A stretch of 64,000 nucleotides of DNA from Dendrolimus kikuchii (lineage: Eukaryota > Arthropoda > Insecta > Lepidoptera > Lasiocampidae): assembly GCA_019925095.2 (NCBI GenBank), contig CM034392.1:8382887-8446886 (forward strand). The letters run 5' to 3'. Positions within the stretch are counted from its first letter, which is position 1; each line of letters opens with the position of its first letter. The translations under genes and the position numbers were made by a program. A model generated the notes under the pieces. It saw only the letters and a program-made list of their open reading frames with translations. It had not been told where the DNA came from and did not search any database. Shown here one piece after another: positions 44,090 to 54,690 of this stretch.

Positions 44090-44760
44090 AATTTGAGTGC
44101 CTACAGAACGAGCGAATGCAGACGAACTTTACTCGGGATTGGTACGAACCAGTTGCCCGCGACTACCGACCGTGCTATACGTGCCATACATTCGATTTCT
44201 CTCTAGCACTCAACGGCTAATTTTCAAACCTTAAAAACCTTGTTTTTATTCCCCTTCGCACATTTGAACGTTGTGCCCGTTACAATAATGATTCAACATT
44301 AGCTCTATCTACCACGTCAATATCTAAGAAAGCATTTTTGACATTTAGATTTATTCCTAAATCTAGCTTAACGTTACAGACCATTGTAGTAGTATGTTAA
44401 TTTGGTCAGAAAACTGTCTACATGAAGTAAGTATGCTTTCCGGTTAGCACTCGAAGGTCACGTCATTTGAAACGCAAATTCGGGACGCGAGTACATTAGC
44501 CAAAGCCGAGTAGATTTTGTAAAAATTTAATTACGGCTCCACTTAGAACTTGGCAAATATCTCTCATTTTACATATTATAAGCACGCATACAATGGGAGC
44601 TCCTACGTGACATTGTGTACACATTTCCGCACTTAGCTCGGTGTTAATTTGACGATGACTGTCGCACCGCCATCCGTCATCGCCTCAGGCCCGAGACACG
44701 TCTTTATGACGTCTAATTTGAAGATCATTCTGTGAAAGGGTGAGAGTATTGTGAAGGAGT
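44090..44760. other. Unique, moderately GC-elevated block
   Basis: Not repeated; contains TATGACGTC (CRE-like) near 44705. No coding evidence. Possible regulatory DNA. Confidence 0.25.
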
Positions 44761-45269
44761 GATTAGCAATATTTCTTACTATTCAAAATACGATACAAAA
44801 CAAATTTATCATATTTTTGACACGTAAGAACTTTAACAAAGAGTTTACAGTAAGAACTAAAATATCAATTCAAACTAATGATATTGTTAGTTTCAATTAT
44901 TAATTTGTATTATATACTAACTGTTGCTGTACTCAGATACCTTTATGTATTGAAGATCAAATATAAATTTATCTATAAAAATTAAAATGACTATTCTTAG
45001 TTTGATTTTTCTTTAAGGTGATTAGATATTAACTTTCAAAATTATAAAAAGTACAACCTCTAATTTTTGAACTATGAGCTTGAAAAAATATTTCGACAAA
45101 AATTACTTAGTTACTAATCAGATCCATAAGTAATTTTTAAGATATGGGATACTAAATAAGCGCTTTTTTGTTTCATTTGCAAAATGATAAAAATCAGCGA
45201 ATATTAGATACTTCTACGAAATTCTTCACCGTATGTGGACTGACAAGCCCTGTGCTTATTTATTTATAT
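44761..45269. other. AT-rich DNA, nothing recognised
   Basis: No ORF, repeat or motif of note. Confidence 0.4.
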
Positions 45270-45930
45270 AAAAAAAAATATGTGTGTGTGCAGTTCACAT
45301 GCAGTAGAAGTGAAACTTCAGAGAATATACTCACAGATAATTCCTCTCTAACTTTTATTAATATAAATATAATTCCTATAGCCTCCATCCGTCAACATAT
45401 TATCATTGAAAATAAACTTGAGTATCACTTTTTCACTATTTTAGTCGAATAAATATTATTATCAATTTAATTTCGGTCCAAATAGGATCTTTTTCTTTTT
45501 TTTTCTTTTTTTTATTGCAGGAGAACAGCAGACAAGCAGACGGCCCACTTGATGGAAAGCGGTTACCATCGCCTATAGACATTTGCAACACCAAAGTTGC
45601 TACAAATGCGCTGCTGCTCTCTTAAGGGAGACTGGAACCTGGTCACTAATGCCGGAACACAACTCAAGGTTGTTATGGCGGCATACTCTAAACCAGGGGT
45701 GGTAGCCATCCAGTCGGGCAAATGCCCTACCACCTGGCAAATATGTTTAATCATCGTTCTTATTGACTCTGTAATCTATCCTGCACAATGTAAAACTCGG
45801 TATCTCTCTATATTCTCTCGCAGGCTTAGTTCTATATTTTTATATGTTTATCTCTTTTTAGTGTCGCTTTTTTGTTTCATCGAGTTTCAAGTCACAATGA
45901 TTCTAAAGAAGTTTCACTTCAATAAATTCG
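45270..45930. repeat. Dispersed repeat C, copy 2, interrupted by a SINE
   Basis: Starts TGTGTGTGCAGTTCACATGC then AGTAGAAGTGAAACTTC and ends TTCTAAAGAAGTTTCACTTC. The segment TTTTTAGTGTCGCTTTTTTG matches copy 1 (30570-30925). A family A SINE lies within (45510-45742), which explains the greater length. Confidence 0.5.
45510..45742 (-). repeat. SINE-like family A, 5'-truncated, nested in repeat C
   Basis: T-rich lead then TTTTTTATTGCAGGAG, CGGCCCACTTGATGGAAAGC and on to CAAATGCCCTACCACCTGG, where it stops; the 5' part of the family is missing. Confidence 0.75.
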
Positions 45931-46348
45931 AAAAGTTTAATAATTAAGCCATCAGAACATATTCTAAATTCACTTATGAAATATCCATTGATTAAATACT
46001 ACACCGCGAATGTTACCATTTCCACACCGCTATTGTCTGAAGCCGAAGTCGGTTTCAAAATGGAAACAAAGGTACCAACCACGATAATTGGATGCGGCCT
46101 TTCTGAATACGCGCTAGACGAGACTTAATTGAGGTTTTAGAGTTGGGCTAATTCGCCCACCTTCGATCAGCTGCCCCTCAGGTTGAGGGGCTTCGTCTGG
46201 CTCGGTTGGCGCCAACAATAATAAGCAAGAGGTTAACCGGTACCCCGACACTTGGCATTATGTTTCTTGGACGCAAATTCTGTTGAATTTGCTCTTTGAA
46301 TGCATAAGCTTACATAGCCAGACCATGTATGGTGTTTGTTGAATAATT

Positions 46349-46418
46349 TGATCAAATAGGTTTGATATTCATATCTTTTATAGTTATGAAAGATATGAAT
46401 GTCAAACCTATTTGATCA
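46349..46418. ncRNA. Pre-miRNA-like hairpin (candidate)
   Basis: Two 30-base arms (TGATCAAATAGGTTTGATAT... and its complement) with a single difference that would be a G-U pair in RNA, separated by a 10-base loop. Unlike most MITE hairpins no other copy is visible in the window. It could be a microRNA precursor or a solitary MITE; expression unknown. Confidence 0.35.
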
Positions 46419-46776
46419 GTTTTATATGTGTTTTTAGTGAGACTGGTTGAGAAGGACGCTACACAAAATATGTGCTGTTATAATAAAAAAATAGCATTTT
46501 GTTAGGAGCTTTTACTCTTAATTAAAATAAATTTCTCTTTCTCTTTTCTGTTACCTTCTCTCGATTATTTAGGATCGGCATAATATGTCTTCTCTTTTCG
46601 CACTCCTCTATTCTGACATACATCTTCTGTCACACCACAAATCATCATACCATCCAGCTCATTTTTGGTCTACCTTTACATTTGTCTCATCAGTCTTGCA
46701 GTTTAACATTCTTTTTGTCCCGTGGCTTAACCACCTTAATTAAAATAAAAATAAATTTAAACCGATTCAAAAGGAA

Positions 46777-46898
46777 GATTACGGCCACTGAAAAGTGGCC
46801 GAAACGTCGGAAAAACAAAAATCAAATAAATTACCGCGCTTAAAACCGTTAAAACGTAGTTTTATTATGTATATAAGTCGCGAAAACTTAAGAAAATA
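46777..46898 (-). repeat. PLE 5'-end fragment
   Basis: Contains CACTGAAAAGTGGCCGAAAC and GTCGG, then the terminal repeat to AACGTAGTTTTATTATGTAT and AAGTCGCGAAAACTTAAGAA. Read on the minus strand this is the PLE 5' end followed by its inverted terminal repeat up to a degraded ribozyme-like motif. No coding sequence. Confidence 0.8.
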
Positions 46899-48009
46899 TT
46901 ACGATTTAAATGTGTTCTATTTTGTTTTTTCGTGATTTACTTTAGTCTTACGTTTTGATCACTCATTAATCATTACGTATAATAGTTGTATTTACATTCT
47001 GACTCAACTGTCATAGAATCTAGTTGAGAAGGCTACAGAGCGTGATGAAATTTTTTAGATTTTCTTTTACTCATAAAACTCGGCAAACGAACACACATTT
47101 CATGTTATGGTTAACATAAAATGGACAACTTTGGAGATATTTGCAGTAGCACTCATACCAGAGAAAATATTGTATATGGGAGTACTAACGCTCATACCAC
47201 TACATTACACAATCAGAGACCGTAAAATTTATATCAATTGAATCTTCTCATACATTCCAAACGCTGTGAGGAAATTAATTAATTTTATTTTCCAATATCC
47301 GTAAAGTCTCCCTCCGGGGTTGCCATTGCTAAAATTTGCCTTGTAATTGTTAAATTTATCGCAAGGTGCGAGAGCAGCCTCTGGCGGAGGAGCACCGTGA
47401 TGTTTCACTTTCACACCAATGATTTATTGTCTTCCGAAACAATTTTAATTGCTACCAGTGACACGATGTAAACAACTATTCGATTAAGTTAATTCCATTA
47501 TTTCAGACGCAAAGCAATTAATTTAAAAGCGGGCGGGTAATACGGTTTTACTGAATTTGTTGATATTGAAAAGAATATACCAAGTGTTAAGCCTGTGGTG
47601 TAAGATCAAACCAACTCTTCAGATGATAAAATCATTCGAAATAAAACATCGGCTAAATGTATGTGACAGACGTTTATGATTTTGTAAATTGTTTATGCAA
47701 CTGTCTACTAGAATTCCATCAAAACTAGCACATATCTCAAAAATTACTGAACCTTATTTAAAAATATGTTTAATTTATGTATCTTAATATTTTTTTAAAT
47801 TTCAGTTTTAAAGAAAATTAACGTTGGGTCGAAGTAAATTTCCAATGAATGCCAGGCTTGTTTATCAAACTGCGGCATACTCATAAAAACGTTTACGTGT
47901 AATTTAATACCGTCGTACCTAGATACTATAATACCAGATGAATCGTTTGATATTAAAAATGCAGTAAAACTGTTTTATAAATCCCAAACCAGCATATATC
48001 AATGCTAGA
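46899..48009. other. AT-rich DNA; GC-balanced patch at 47230-47420
   Basis: No gene seen. The patch 47230-47420 (GGTGCGAGAGCAGCCTCTGG) is unique and could be conserved non-coding DNA. Confidence 0.3.
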
Positions 48010-48054
48010 ATAGAAATACATCAAATAAAAGGTATTTATTTGATGTATTTCTAT
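48010..48054. other. Perfect 20-bp hairpin
   Basis: Arms ATAGAAATACATCAAATAAA (48010-48029) and exact complement (48035-48054), loop AGGTA. Confidence 0.85.
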
Positions 48055-48799
48055 GAATACCGTATTTAAGCAGGCAAAGTAGCCACTTAGCTCCTCAACT
48101 CATCCGCAGAAGAGGCGAACCACTTCGCACACTTGACGCATCACTGAATTTGCATGGACTCGCTACTTAACTTCGTTGCAGGCGTATACAGAAATAGTAT
48201 TTTTTTTAAACAGCCAGGCAAATATATAAATTTTTTCATAATTACGTTTGTTTTATCAAATTCAATTCAAAGTTGATTTGATTTTATAATTAAATTCTGA
48301 CAGTTTAATTAACTTTACTGTGATGTGGTTTTAAAAAATTACACGTTATGAGAATTTGGTACTGTTTACTTACTTTTTAAATTAAATTACATTTACAATT
48401 GAAATATGTTAATAAATGAATATATCATTACCAGATACAATTTTAATAACGTATTTATATTTAGAAAAAATAGTTTAAGGACCATGTAAAGGCTTTGTTT
48501 TTAAAAGTAGCAATTAAAAATAAATTCAGTCAAAAAAACTAAATTAAAAATTATAATTTTTAATTAAAATTTTAAGTACTTATGTTTTATCTACTTATAC
48601 GTGAACAAAATAGAGTTTTTTTTAATTTATCTACTGTCCTGTAGTTAATGTTGCTTATAAGACAGGACGCGGATCACCACATGATCAACATAGTTTGTCA
48701 AATCTTTATTGCGCTGGAAACAATTCCACAATTATATCCCTATATAAAATAGGGATTATGCTATATATTTCGAAGCAACGCGACACCGATAGAGTCATA

Positions 48800-48982
48800 T
48801 CTATACTGATATTGTAAAGTGGTAAAATTAGTGAGTTTGTTCATAGGAAGCAATCTCTTGAACTACGGAACCGATTTTGAAAATTCTTTCACCAATAGAA
48901 ATTTACATTATTCTTCAGTGACATATGCTATATTTGACTGTCATTAATAATATTTTTAATGAATTCCAGCGAAGTGGGCACG
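48800..48982 (+). mobile_element. Mini-Helitron, 3'-truncated
   Basis: Begins TCTATACTGATATTGTAAAG after an A and continues GTGAGTTTGTT and AACTACGGAACCGATTTTGA as in the 24892 and 57420 copies. Similarity fades near AGTGGGCACGGGTC and the CTAG end is not present. Confidence 0.6.
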
Positions 48983-49523
48983 GGTCAAACGACGTTTTTG
49001 TTGTCGTTGCCCAGATTCGTACTTTTATCGTAACATGTGCTCATACAGAGGACGTGTGGAGGGCCTTATTTCATGCTCCATGGCACATCTTATCGCCGGA
49101 GGTCCGTTGCTTAGAGCTCAAATTATAATTACTAATGCTCGTATGCTCAAAGTGCGGTTTTTGAGTTATGTTTTGCCTTAAAACAGATTGCCCCGTCTGT
49201 TTGTGTGGTCTAATATGTGGATATAATCAAGGGATTACATGTGAGTAAGTGCACATATGATGAAAGCAATCCTTTTCTAAATGTATGAAATATAATATTA
49301 TACGATAGTTTAAGGAACTACGACTTTCAATTATATTTTTCTTATATGAAAAACAGATAGAAAAAGAACGTGATGCCATCTGATGAAAGTAAACATGTAC
49401 AATTTTGGGAAGAATAAGTTGCTTTTTTACTAGGTGATTGATATTTTTAATATTTTTCTTCCATGGCTTAATACAAATTGGAAGGCATAAAAAATAACAA
49501 TTAAATATAAATTTCAAAATAAA
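48983..49523. other. AT-rich DNA, nothing recognised
   Basis: Short open frames only; no domains. Confidence 0.4.
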
Positions 49524-49534
49524 AAACTAACTAT

Positions 49535-49632
49535 ATCATAATATTTTCTTAAGTTTTCGCGACTTGTATACACCAAAAAACCAAAATCAAATAAAATTAC
49601 CGCGCTTAAAACCGTTAAAACGTAGTTTTATT
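49535..49632 (+). mobile_element. 98-bp PLE remnant made only of the two termini, with target duplication
   Basis: Starts with the PLE 5' end (TAATATTTTCTTAAGTTTTC then GCGACTTGTATACA) fused directly to the 3' terminal repeat (AAAACCAAAATCAAATAAAA ... GTAGTTTTATT). It is flanked by AAACTAACTAT at 49524-49534 and 49633-49643. This is therefore a genuine insertion of an extremely shortened molecule and not a post-insertion relic of a longer one, unless deletion was exact. Confidence 0.88.
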
Positions 49633-49649
49633 AAACTAACTATCACATT

Positions 49650-50480
49650 AATGTAAGTCCCGTACTTAAAAATATGAATAGAAAAGTAGATATAATATAA
49701 TAATAGCTTTGTCAACAATGCTAATAGTATAACTATATATTGTAGTTTCTTGTAAGATGAAAATCGCCTGTCTGCGGCGAGCTCGGAAATTAATTCCATT
49801 CAGTGTTCCGCAGCTGTGTAATGAGACACAGCCCTTCATTTGTATCGCTTATTCAGTATCACATGATTTTGTATTGAATTTACAAGTATTATGTTTTAGT
49901 ATTACTTGCCCCTTATTCATAATAGTTAAACGAGGTTTACAGGTTCGTTAAAAAAGTAAAAGCGTGTTATTTGCAATCTATAAGAGGGTTAGTAGTCGAT
50001 GCATATAACATCCAATGATATGACCTTGAATCATGGTTAGGAAAAGTGCACTGCTTAAGCGCTTCTTATAGTCTAATGTATTTTTGTTAGTATATTGTCT
50101 AATGTACATTTCGTTACAATTATCATGTAATGACGATGAAAGAGGCAGGTAAACCTGCCAATCCACCCTTAACGAGCGTGGCAGGTATACTTTTTTCGAT
50201 TTCCTAAAAAGGGAAGATCTAAACCTTTAAGGGTTTGGTTTTTGTTGGTATCATTTGAATTAAAATTAGCGTGAACTATTATTTTGTTAAAAAAAATTAA
50301 GGTACGTAATACTATATAGTGATTGAAAATTGTTAATGAATAAATTTAAAAGCATCATTTATCTTTGGTTTTTCATTTTAATTTTAGTACTCGTGTACTT
50401 TTTAGTACTCGTGATCACACAGTGACTTCAATTCAAGACATTATTTTGGGCTACATTTACTCAATTTATTTTAATTATAC
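49650..50480. other. AT-rich DNA, nothing recognised
   Basis: No supported gene or repeat. Confidence 0.4.
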
Positions 50481-50481
50481 C

Positions 50482-50663
50482 GGCCCACAAGAATTAAAAA
50501 ATGGTCTATACGTAGTTCGACGGGATGAATCCGAGTCTGGTTTGTTTCATACACCCTTAGAATTTTGAAGGTGTATGGACGAAACCAGATTAAGCGTATC
50601 GAACTACATAAGAATAGATGGGTCTGGTCAAAAGTACTGACCACATTTTATTTTCTGTGGGCC
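50482..50663. mobile_element. MITE-like imperfect palindrome
   Basis: Ends GGCCCACA (50482-50489) and TGTGGGCC (50656-50663), with inner complementary pieces GTAGTTCGA / TCGAACTAC and TCTGGTTTGTTTCATACACC / GGTGTATGGACGAAACCAGA around a short centre near 50560. No coding capacity and no second copy seen. Target duplication unclear. Confidence 0.65.
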
Positions 50664-50794
50664 ATGTTATTATTTATTTAGTACATTACTATTTACTCTA
50701 TAGGAGCTTAATATAAAATAGAGTTTAGTTGGAATAGAGACTAGTATATCATAATGAAATTAGCAAAAGAATTCACTTTTCTTTTCAACCTTTA

Positions 50795-51355
50795 AAATGC
50801 TTGCAAAAGTTTCTTCCCTTTGTCACCAAAATTATTCTTGCTCAGTCCTTAATACTACCTCTTTTAGATTACGCCAATGTATGTTTCCTGGACGCTTCTG
50901 AAGAACTTCTAAATAAACTCGAACGTCTCCAGAATTTGTGTATTCGCTTAATTTTTGGTCTGCGAAAGTTCGATCATGTTTCTGCATTTCGATCGCAACT
51001 TAAGTGGCTGCCAATTCGTCGTCGACGCGACCTTCATGTAGATACATTTTTGTATAAAATCTTACATAACCCTCTTTCTCCTTCCTACCTTCGTCAGCGT
51101 TTTGAATTTCTTGTTACTTCTGACAAACATTGCAGAATTTCTAAATTCCTTCTTCTCAAAGCTCCCACACACTCATCAGCATGTTATAGTGGTTCTTTCT
51201 CCGTCCACGCAGTTAGATTATGGAACGCCCTGCCACATACGATCTTAGCTCATCGGAGAGCAGTTTAAAAAAAAGTCAAAGAGCACTATCTATCTTAAAT
51301 TATCCTTATATATCTATATTTTACATTATATATGTATGTATGTATGTATCTTAAG
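50795..51355 (+). pseudogene. Non-LTR reverse transcriptase C-terminal fragment (CR1/jockey-type)
   Basis: Open frame 50801-51268 has LAQSLILPLLDYANVCFLDA, LERLQNLCIRLIFGLRKFDH, LKWLPIRRRRDLHVDTFLYK, PLSPSYLRQRFEF and VRLWNALP, the post-catalytic blocks of CR1/jockey-type RTs, but clearly distinct from the element at 40718. The apparent stop at 51266 lies in an A-run; beyond it KKVKEHYL continues, so a one-base slip probably broke the frame. It ends with a (TATG)n tail at about 51325-51350. 5'-truncated. Confidence 0.8.
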
Positions 51356-51652
51356 AGTATCTTGTATATAATTTATTTATTTTTGTTAATCTGTTTATAT
51401 TATATCTTTTGTGTACACAACCCTGCCTTTTGCGTCTCCCCTTCTCGCTAGATTCATAGGTTTGCTGGAAGAAAACTATCTTAGGGTTATGCTCGCCTTT
51501 GTACATCACCACTATGCTATAATTTTGTATGAATAGAAATTTTTTAGCCATTGTGTCGAAAGTAATAACTTTATATCTTTTAAGTACATTGTTGATTAAT
51601 AAAACTACGTTTTAACGGTTTTAAGCGCGGTAATTTTATTTGATTTTGGTTT

Positions 51653-51694
51653 TTCCGACGTTTCGGCCACTTTTCAGTGGCCGTGATCACGGAA
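51653..51694 (-). ncRNA. Hammerhead-ribozyme-like motif (PLE copy)
   Basis: Same sequence and fold as 61859-61900, on the minus strand. Confidence 0.5.
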
Positions 51695-51954
51695 GACAAA
51701 GATGTCAAGTGTCAACGAGTATTGTTAAAGTTTTATTTAGCCTACCGCCAACTTATTAATTTTAATAATTTAATTTTTAATTTTGTTTATGGTTATTATT
51801 TAATCTATGGGAGCCTAATCTAATTTACTACCGCTTCGCAACATGTTATGGCATGAAGAGAAGAAGCGGCGCAAGAAACTCTTCAGCAAACATGCCTAGC
51901 TCTAATAATTTTATATAATATTAAAATGGGTGGAAGGAAAAATAAAAGTAATTA

Positions 51955-53424
51955 TCAGTCAAGTTGGTTTGTGTTCCGTTGTACGCAGAAAGAGCTCACA
52001 GTGTCTTGAGGTCTGGCAGCTGGTTTTTGCTGGGTTTGGGTCTTAATAGTTTTGATAATTGGATCCCAAACAGGTGGTACTTGCCAACCATCTTCTCTAT
52101 TGAAATTTGGGTGTTTTTTGATTTCAATAGCCTCACGCATCATTCTAGGTATGAAACGATTCTCTTTCGCGAGGATTTGTGGGTTATCGAATCTGATGTA
52201 GTGGTTGGGTTTATCCAGCGTGTGTTCACTGATCGCAGACTTCGTAGACCTTGTGTGTTTCATGTCAGCAATGTGTTCTTTTACTCGTGTTTTTATGCTC
52301 CTCTTTGTTTGCCCAATGTATGACAATCCACACTCACAATCAAGCTTGTAAACCCCTGCATCCTGGAGTGGGATATTGCATTTCACAGGTCTCAGAAATT
52401 GGGTAATCTTTTTCTGCGGCTTGAAATATGTTTTGATTGAAGCTCGCCTGAGGATGTGACCAATTCTGTCTGTGACCCCCTTGATGTAGTGTAGGGTAGC
52501 AGGGCACCGCTCAACTGAAGGTGGTTTGGGGCCTTTGTGACGTTGGTGTGGAGTCTTCAGCTGATTGCGTTGTAGAACTCGCTTGACATGCTGAAGCTCT
52601 CCAGTTATGTGGTTCTCGTCACAAATTTTCCGTGCTCTCTGAAACAAAGATTTGCCCACGGTAGCTAACTGACTAGGATGGTGGTGAGACGAACCATTAA
52701 GGTATTTATCTGTATGGGTAGGTTTCCTATACACCGTATGACCAAGAGTATTGTCAGGGTTCCTTAGGATGAGCACATCCAGAAAAGCTAATTTATTATT
52801 TGCCTCTAGTTCCATAGTAAATTTAATATTACTGCTAATGGAATTGAGATGATCTAGAAATGCAGACACTTTATCGTTTGGGAGGACGGCAAAAGTATCG
52901 TCTACGTACCTTTTATACATCTTCGGCTTAGCCGGAGCGGTATCCAGTGCCTTCTGCTCGAAGTCTTCCATAAAAATGTCAGCTACGACAGGAGACACCG
53001 GTGAGCCCATGGCTACACCGTTGATTTGGTCGTAGAAGCCGTAGTCCCACACGAAATAGCCAGATGTGAGGCAATGTTTTAGTAGATCTGCATATTCCTC
53101 AGGCATGTTATTATCTATTAGCTTCCTTTTGACAATCTCAATGCAGTCTTCCACTGGTAAACTGGTAAATAAGGACTGGACATCAAAACTGACTAGTACT
53201 TCATCCTCAGCCAATGTCAAATTTTCAATTGCGCTGATGAAGTCGAAGGAATCCTTGACATGGTAGGGTGTGTTGCCGCGGAGATTGTTGAGTGTCTTCG
53301 CGAGATGTTGTGCCAGTCTGTATGTTGGTGAGTCAAGCTGGCTAACTATAGGGCGCAAGGGGATGTTGTTTTTGTGAAGTTTAGGTAACCCATACAGTTT
53401 AGGCGCTTTGGCGCAAAATGGTGT
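51955..53424 (-). CDS. PLE RT/GIY-YIG polyprotein, 5'-truncated
   Basis: Reverse transcriptase plus GIY-YIG endonuclease of a Penelope-like retroelement. The frame enters at the truncation junction (CAKAPKLYGLPKLHK) and is open for about 490 codons. RT blocks: RPIVSQLDSPTYRLAQHL, SFDVQSLFTSLPVEDC, GVAMGSPVSPVVADIF, catalytic YVDDTFAVLP, LAFLDVLI and YRKPTHTDKYLN. GIY-YIG domain: GVYKLDCECGLSYIGQTKR, RVKEH and SAISEH. Ends at the same TGA as the 61.6-kb copy (..QRNTNQLD). The N-terminal ~120 or more residues are absent, so it cannot encode a full protein, but no internal stop or frameshift has accumulated. Confidence 0.92.
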   Translation of the reverse strand, partial: TPFCAKAPKLYGLPKLHKNNIPLRPIVSQLDSPTYRLAQHLAKTLNNLRGNTPYHVKDSFDFISAIENLTLAEDEVLVSFDVQSLFTSLPVEDCIEIVKRKLIDNNMPEEYADLLKHCLTSGYFVWDYGFYDQINGVAMGSPVSPVVADIFMEDFEQKALDTAPAKPKMYKRYVDDTFAVLPNDKVSAFLDHLNSISSNIKFTMELEANNKLAFLDVLILRNPDNTLGHTVYRKPTHTDKYLNGSSHHHPSQLATVGKSLFQRARKICDENHITGELQHVKRVLQRNQLKTPHQRHKGPKPPSVERCPATLHYIKGVTDRIGHILRRASIKTYFKPQKKITQFLRPVKCNIPLQDAGVYKLDCECGLSYIGQTKRSIKTRVKEHIADMKHTRSTKSAISEHTLDKPNHYIRFDNPQILAKENRFIPRMMREAIEIKKHPNFNREDGWQVPPVWDPIIKTIKTQTQQKPAARPQDTVSSFCVQRNTNQLD

Positions 53425-53537
53425 GTCGTCGGAAACGTCGGAAAAACCAAAATCAAATAAAATTACCGCGCTTAAAACGTAGTTTTATTATGTATACAAG
53501 TCGCGAAAACTTAAGAAAATATTATACATTGTTGATT

Positions 53538-54195
53538 CTCAGAAAAAAAGTTATTGTTTTCGGTACAATTATTTTTTGAAGGTAAAAAAATCTTTTCTAA
53601 AATTTCAATTTTTACGATAGCACATTGAAGCGAAGAGGCGATATGTGTTATAGATTTTTATTATATGAATAAAATCATTTTTCGTACTTGTAGCCACTAT
53701 ATGTGTTATTGTTTATTGCAAGATACCTACGTTCCATACACTCTAAATTCTAAATATGTACCCAAGCAATTTGATACCCATTAAATTCTAGTCTTTACCT
53801 ATATGTTAGTAAAATATAGATATTGAGTCAAATGTCTGCTTTAAAAATCCATGATCTAAAAACGACTCCATTCGTATTACTTTTCTGAAAGTTCATTAAT
53901 GTAATTTTTGTGTCTAAAGTTAAAAGCGCGGTACTAAAGCTGCTGCCGGATATGAAGCAGTTTGTCAGTGCTTGTGTTACTGCTCGTGTGTGGATGAACA
54001 TGACGTGAAGGGTTGCGGATTAAACGGTTTTTGTAGGTAGTCTCTAGACGTCGTTTTGGATATTAAGGAACTTTGGATGTAATAATACACGTAAATTATG
54101 ATAAGATAAAAAACACTGCGTTCCTTACTGTACGCAGCTAATTTCAGATATGTATTTTATGAAACGTTATGATGACGGTAGTTTTGAAAATGTTT
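53538..54195. other. AT-rich DNA, nothing recognised
   Basis: A phrase TTGAAGCGAAGAGGCGATAT near 53627 also occurs with one change near 7420, perhaps a small shared repeat. No gene. Confidence 0.35.
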
Positions 54196-54204
54196 TTTTT
54201 TAAA

Positions 54205-54442
54205 TTTAGTGCTGTTACCATCGCTTATGGACAACTTACAACACCAAAGGTGCTACAAATGTGCTGCTGTTCTCTAAAGGTAGACTGGGACCTGGCCACT
54301 GATACTGAAACACAACTCAAGGTTGCTATGGCGGCATCTTCTAGACCAGGGGACGTAGCCATCTACCATCTCGCTGTGGGTTGTTTGTCGCCTCTTACGG
54401 CAGCTCTCATGAAATTGTATTCTTTCTGTGTTCCTGCACGGT
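54205..54442 (-). repeat. SINE-like family A copy
   Basis: Reverse-oriented: GTTACCATCGCTTATGGACA through CACAACTCAAGGTTGCTATG to TTCCTGCACGGTTAAA at the 5' end. Internal deletions (the CAGTCGGGCAAATGCCC region is shortened). Diverged. Confidence 0.7.
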
Positions 54443-54479
54443 TAAATGTTTATCAGAGGAAGGAAGATTAATGGCTCAG

Positions 54480-54690
54480 GTCATGGAAAGTGGTTACGGT
54501 CACCTATAGGCGCTTGCAGCATCAGGGGGCGAAACCAACGCGTTGCCAGTCTTTAAGATAGGATAAAGAGAATGAGATAGAATTATACGATGGAGAGATC
54601 AGACACGAGGAATAGGATAGACGGGATCTTCCCGTATGGATTGGAATAGGGAAGATGGGATAGGAGGAGAGGGCAATCTAAAGCACTGGC
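54480..54690 (-). repeat. Dispersed repeat family B fragment
   Basis: TCATGGAAAGTGGTTACGGT, CGCTTGCAGCATCAGGGGG, GCGTTGCCAGTCTTTAAGAT, then GGGAAGATGGGATAGG purine-rich units. Truncated relative to 23030-23420. Confidence 0.55.

Larger units (their letters stand above)
51598..53524 (-). mobile_element. Penelope-like element with 13-bp target duplication
   Basis: A 1927-bp insertion bounded by perfect TACATTGTTGATT repeats (51585-51597 and 53525-53537). In its own sense (minus strand) it begins TAATATTTTCTTAAGTTTTC, has an inverted copy of its 3' end, then a 5'-truncated RT/GIY-YIG frame, 3' UTR, ribozyme-like motif and the 3' end ...CGTAGTTTTATT. The inverted terminal segments match over about 55 bases. 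Confidence 0.94.

Noticed and set aside
51964..52323. 119-codon plus-strand frame (also at 38258 and, reversed, at 61231 and 39696)
   Set aside because: It is the antisense shadow of the PLE GIY-YIG coding region and appears wherever that region occurs.
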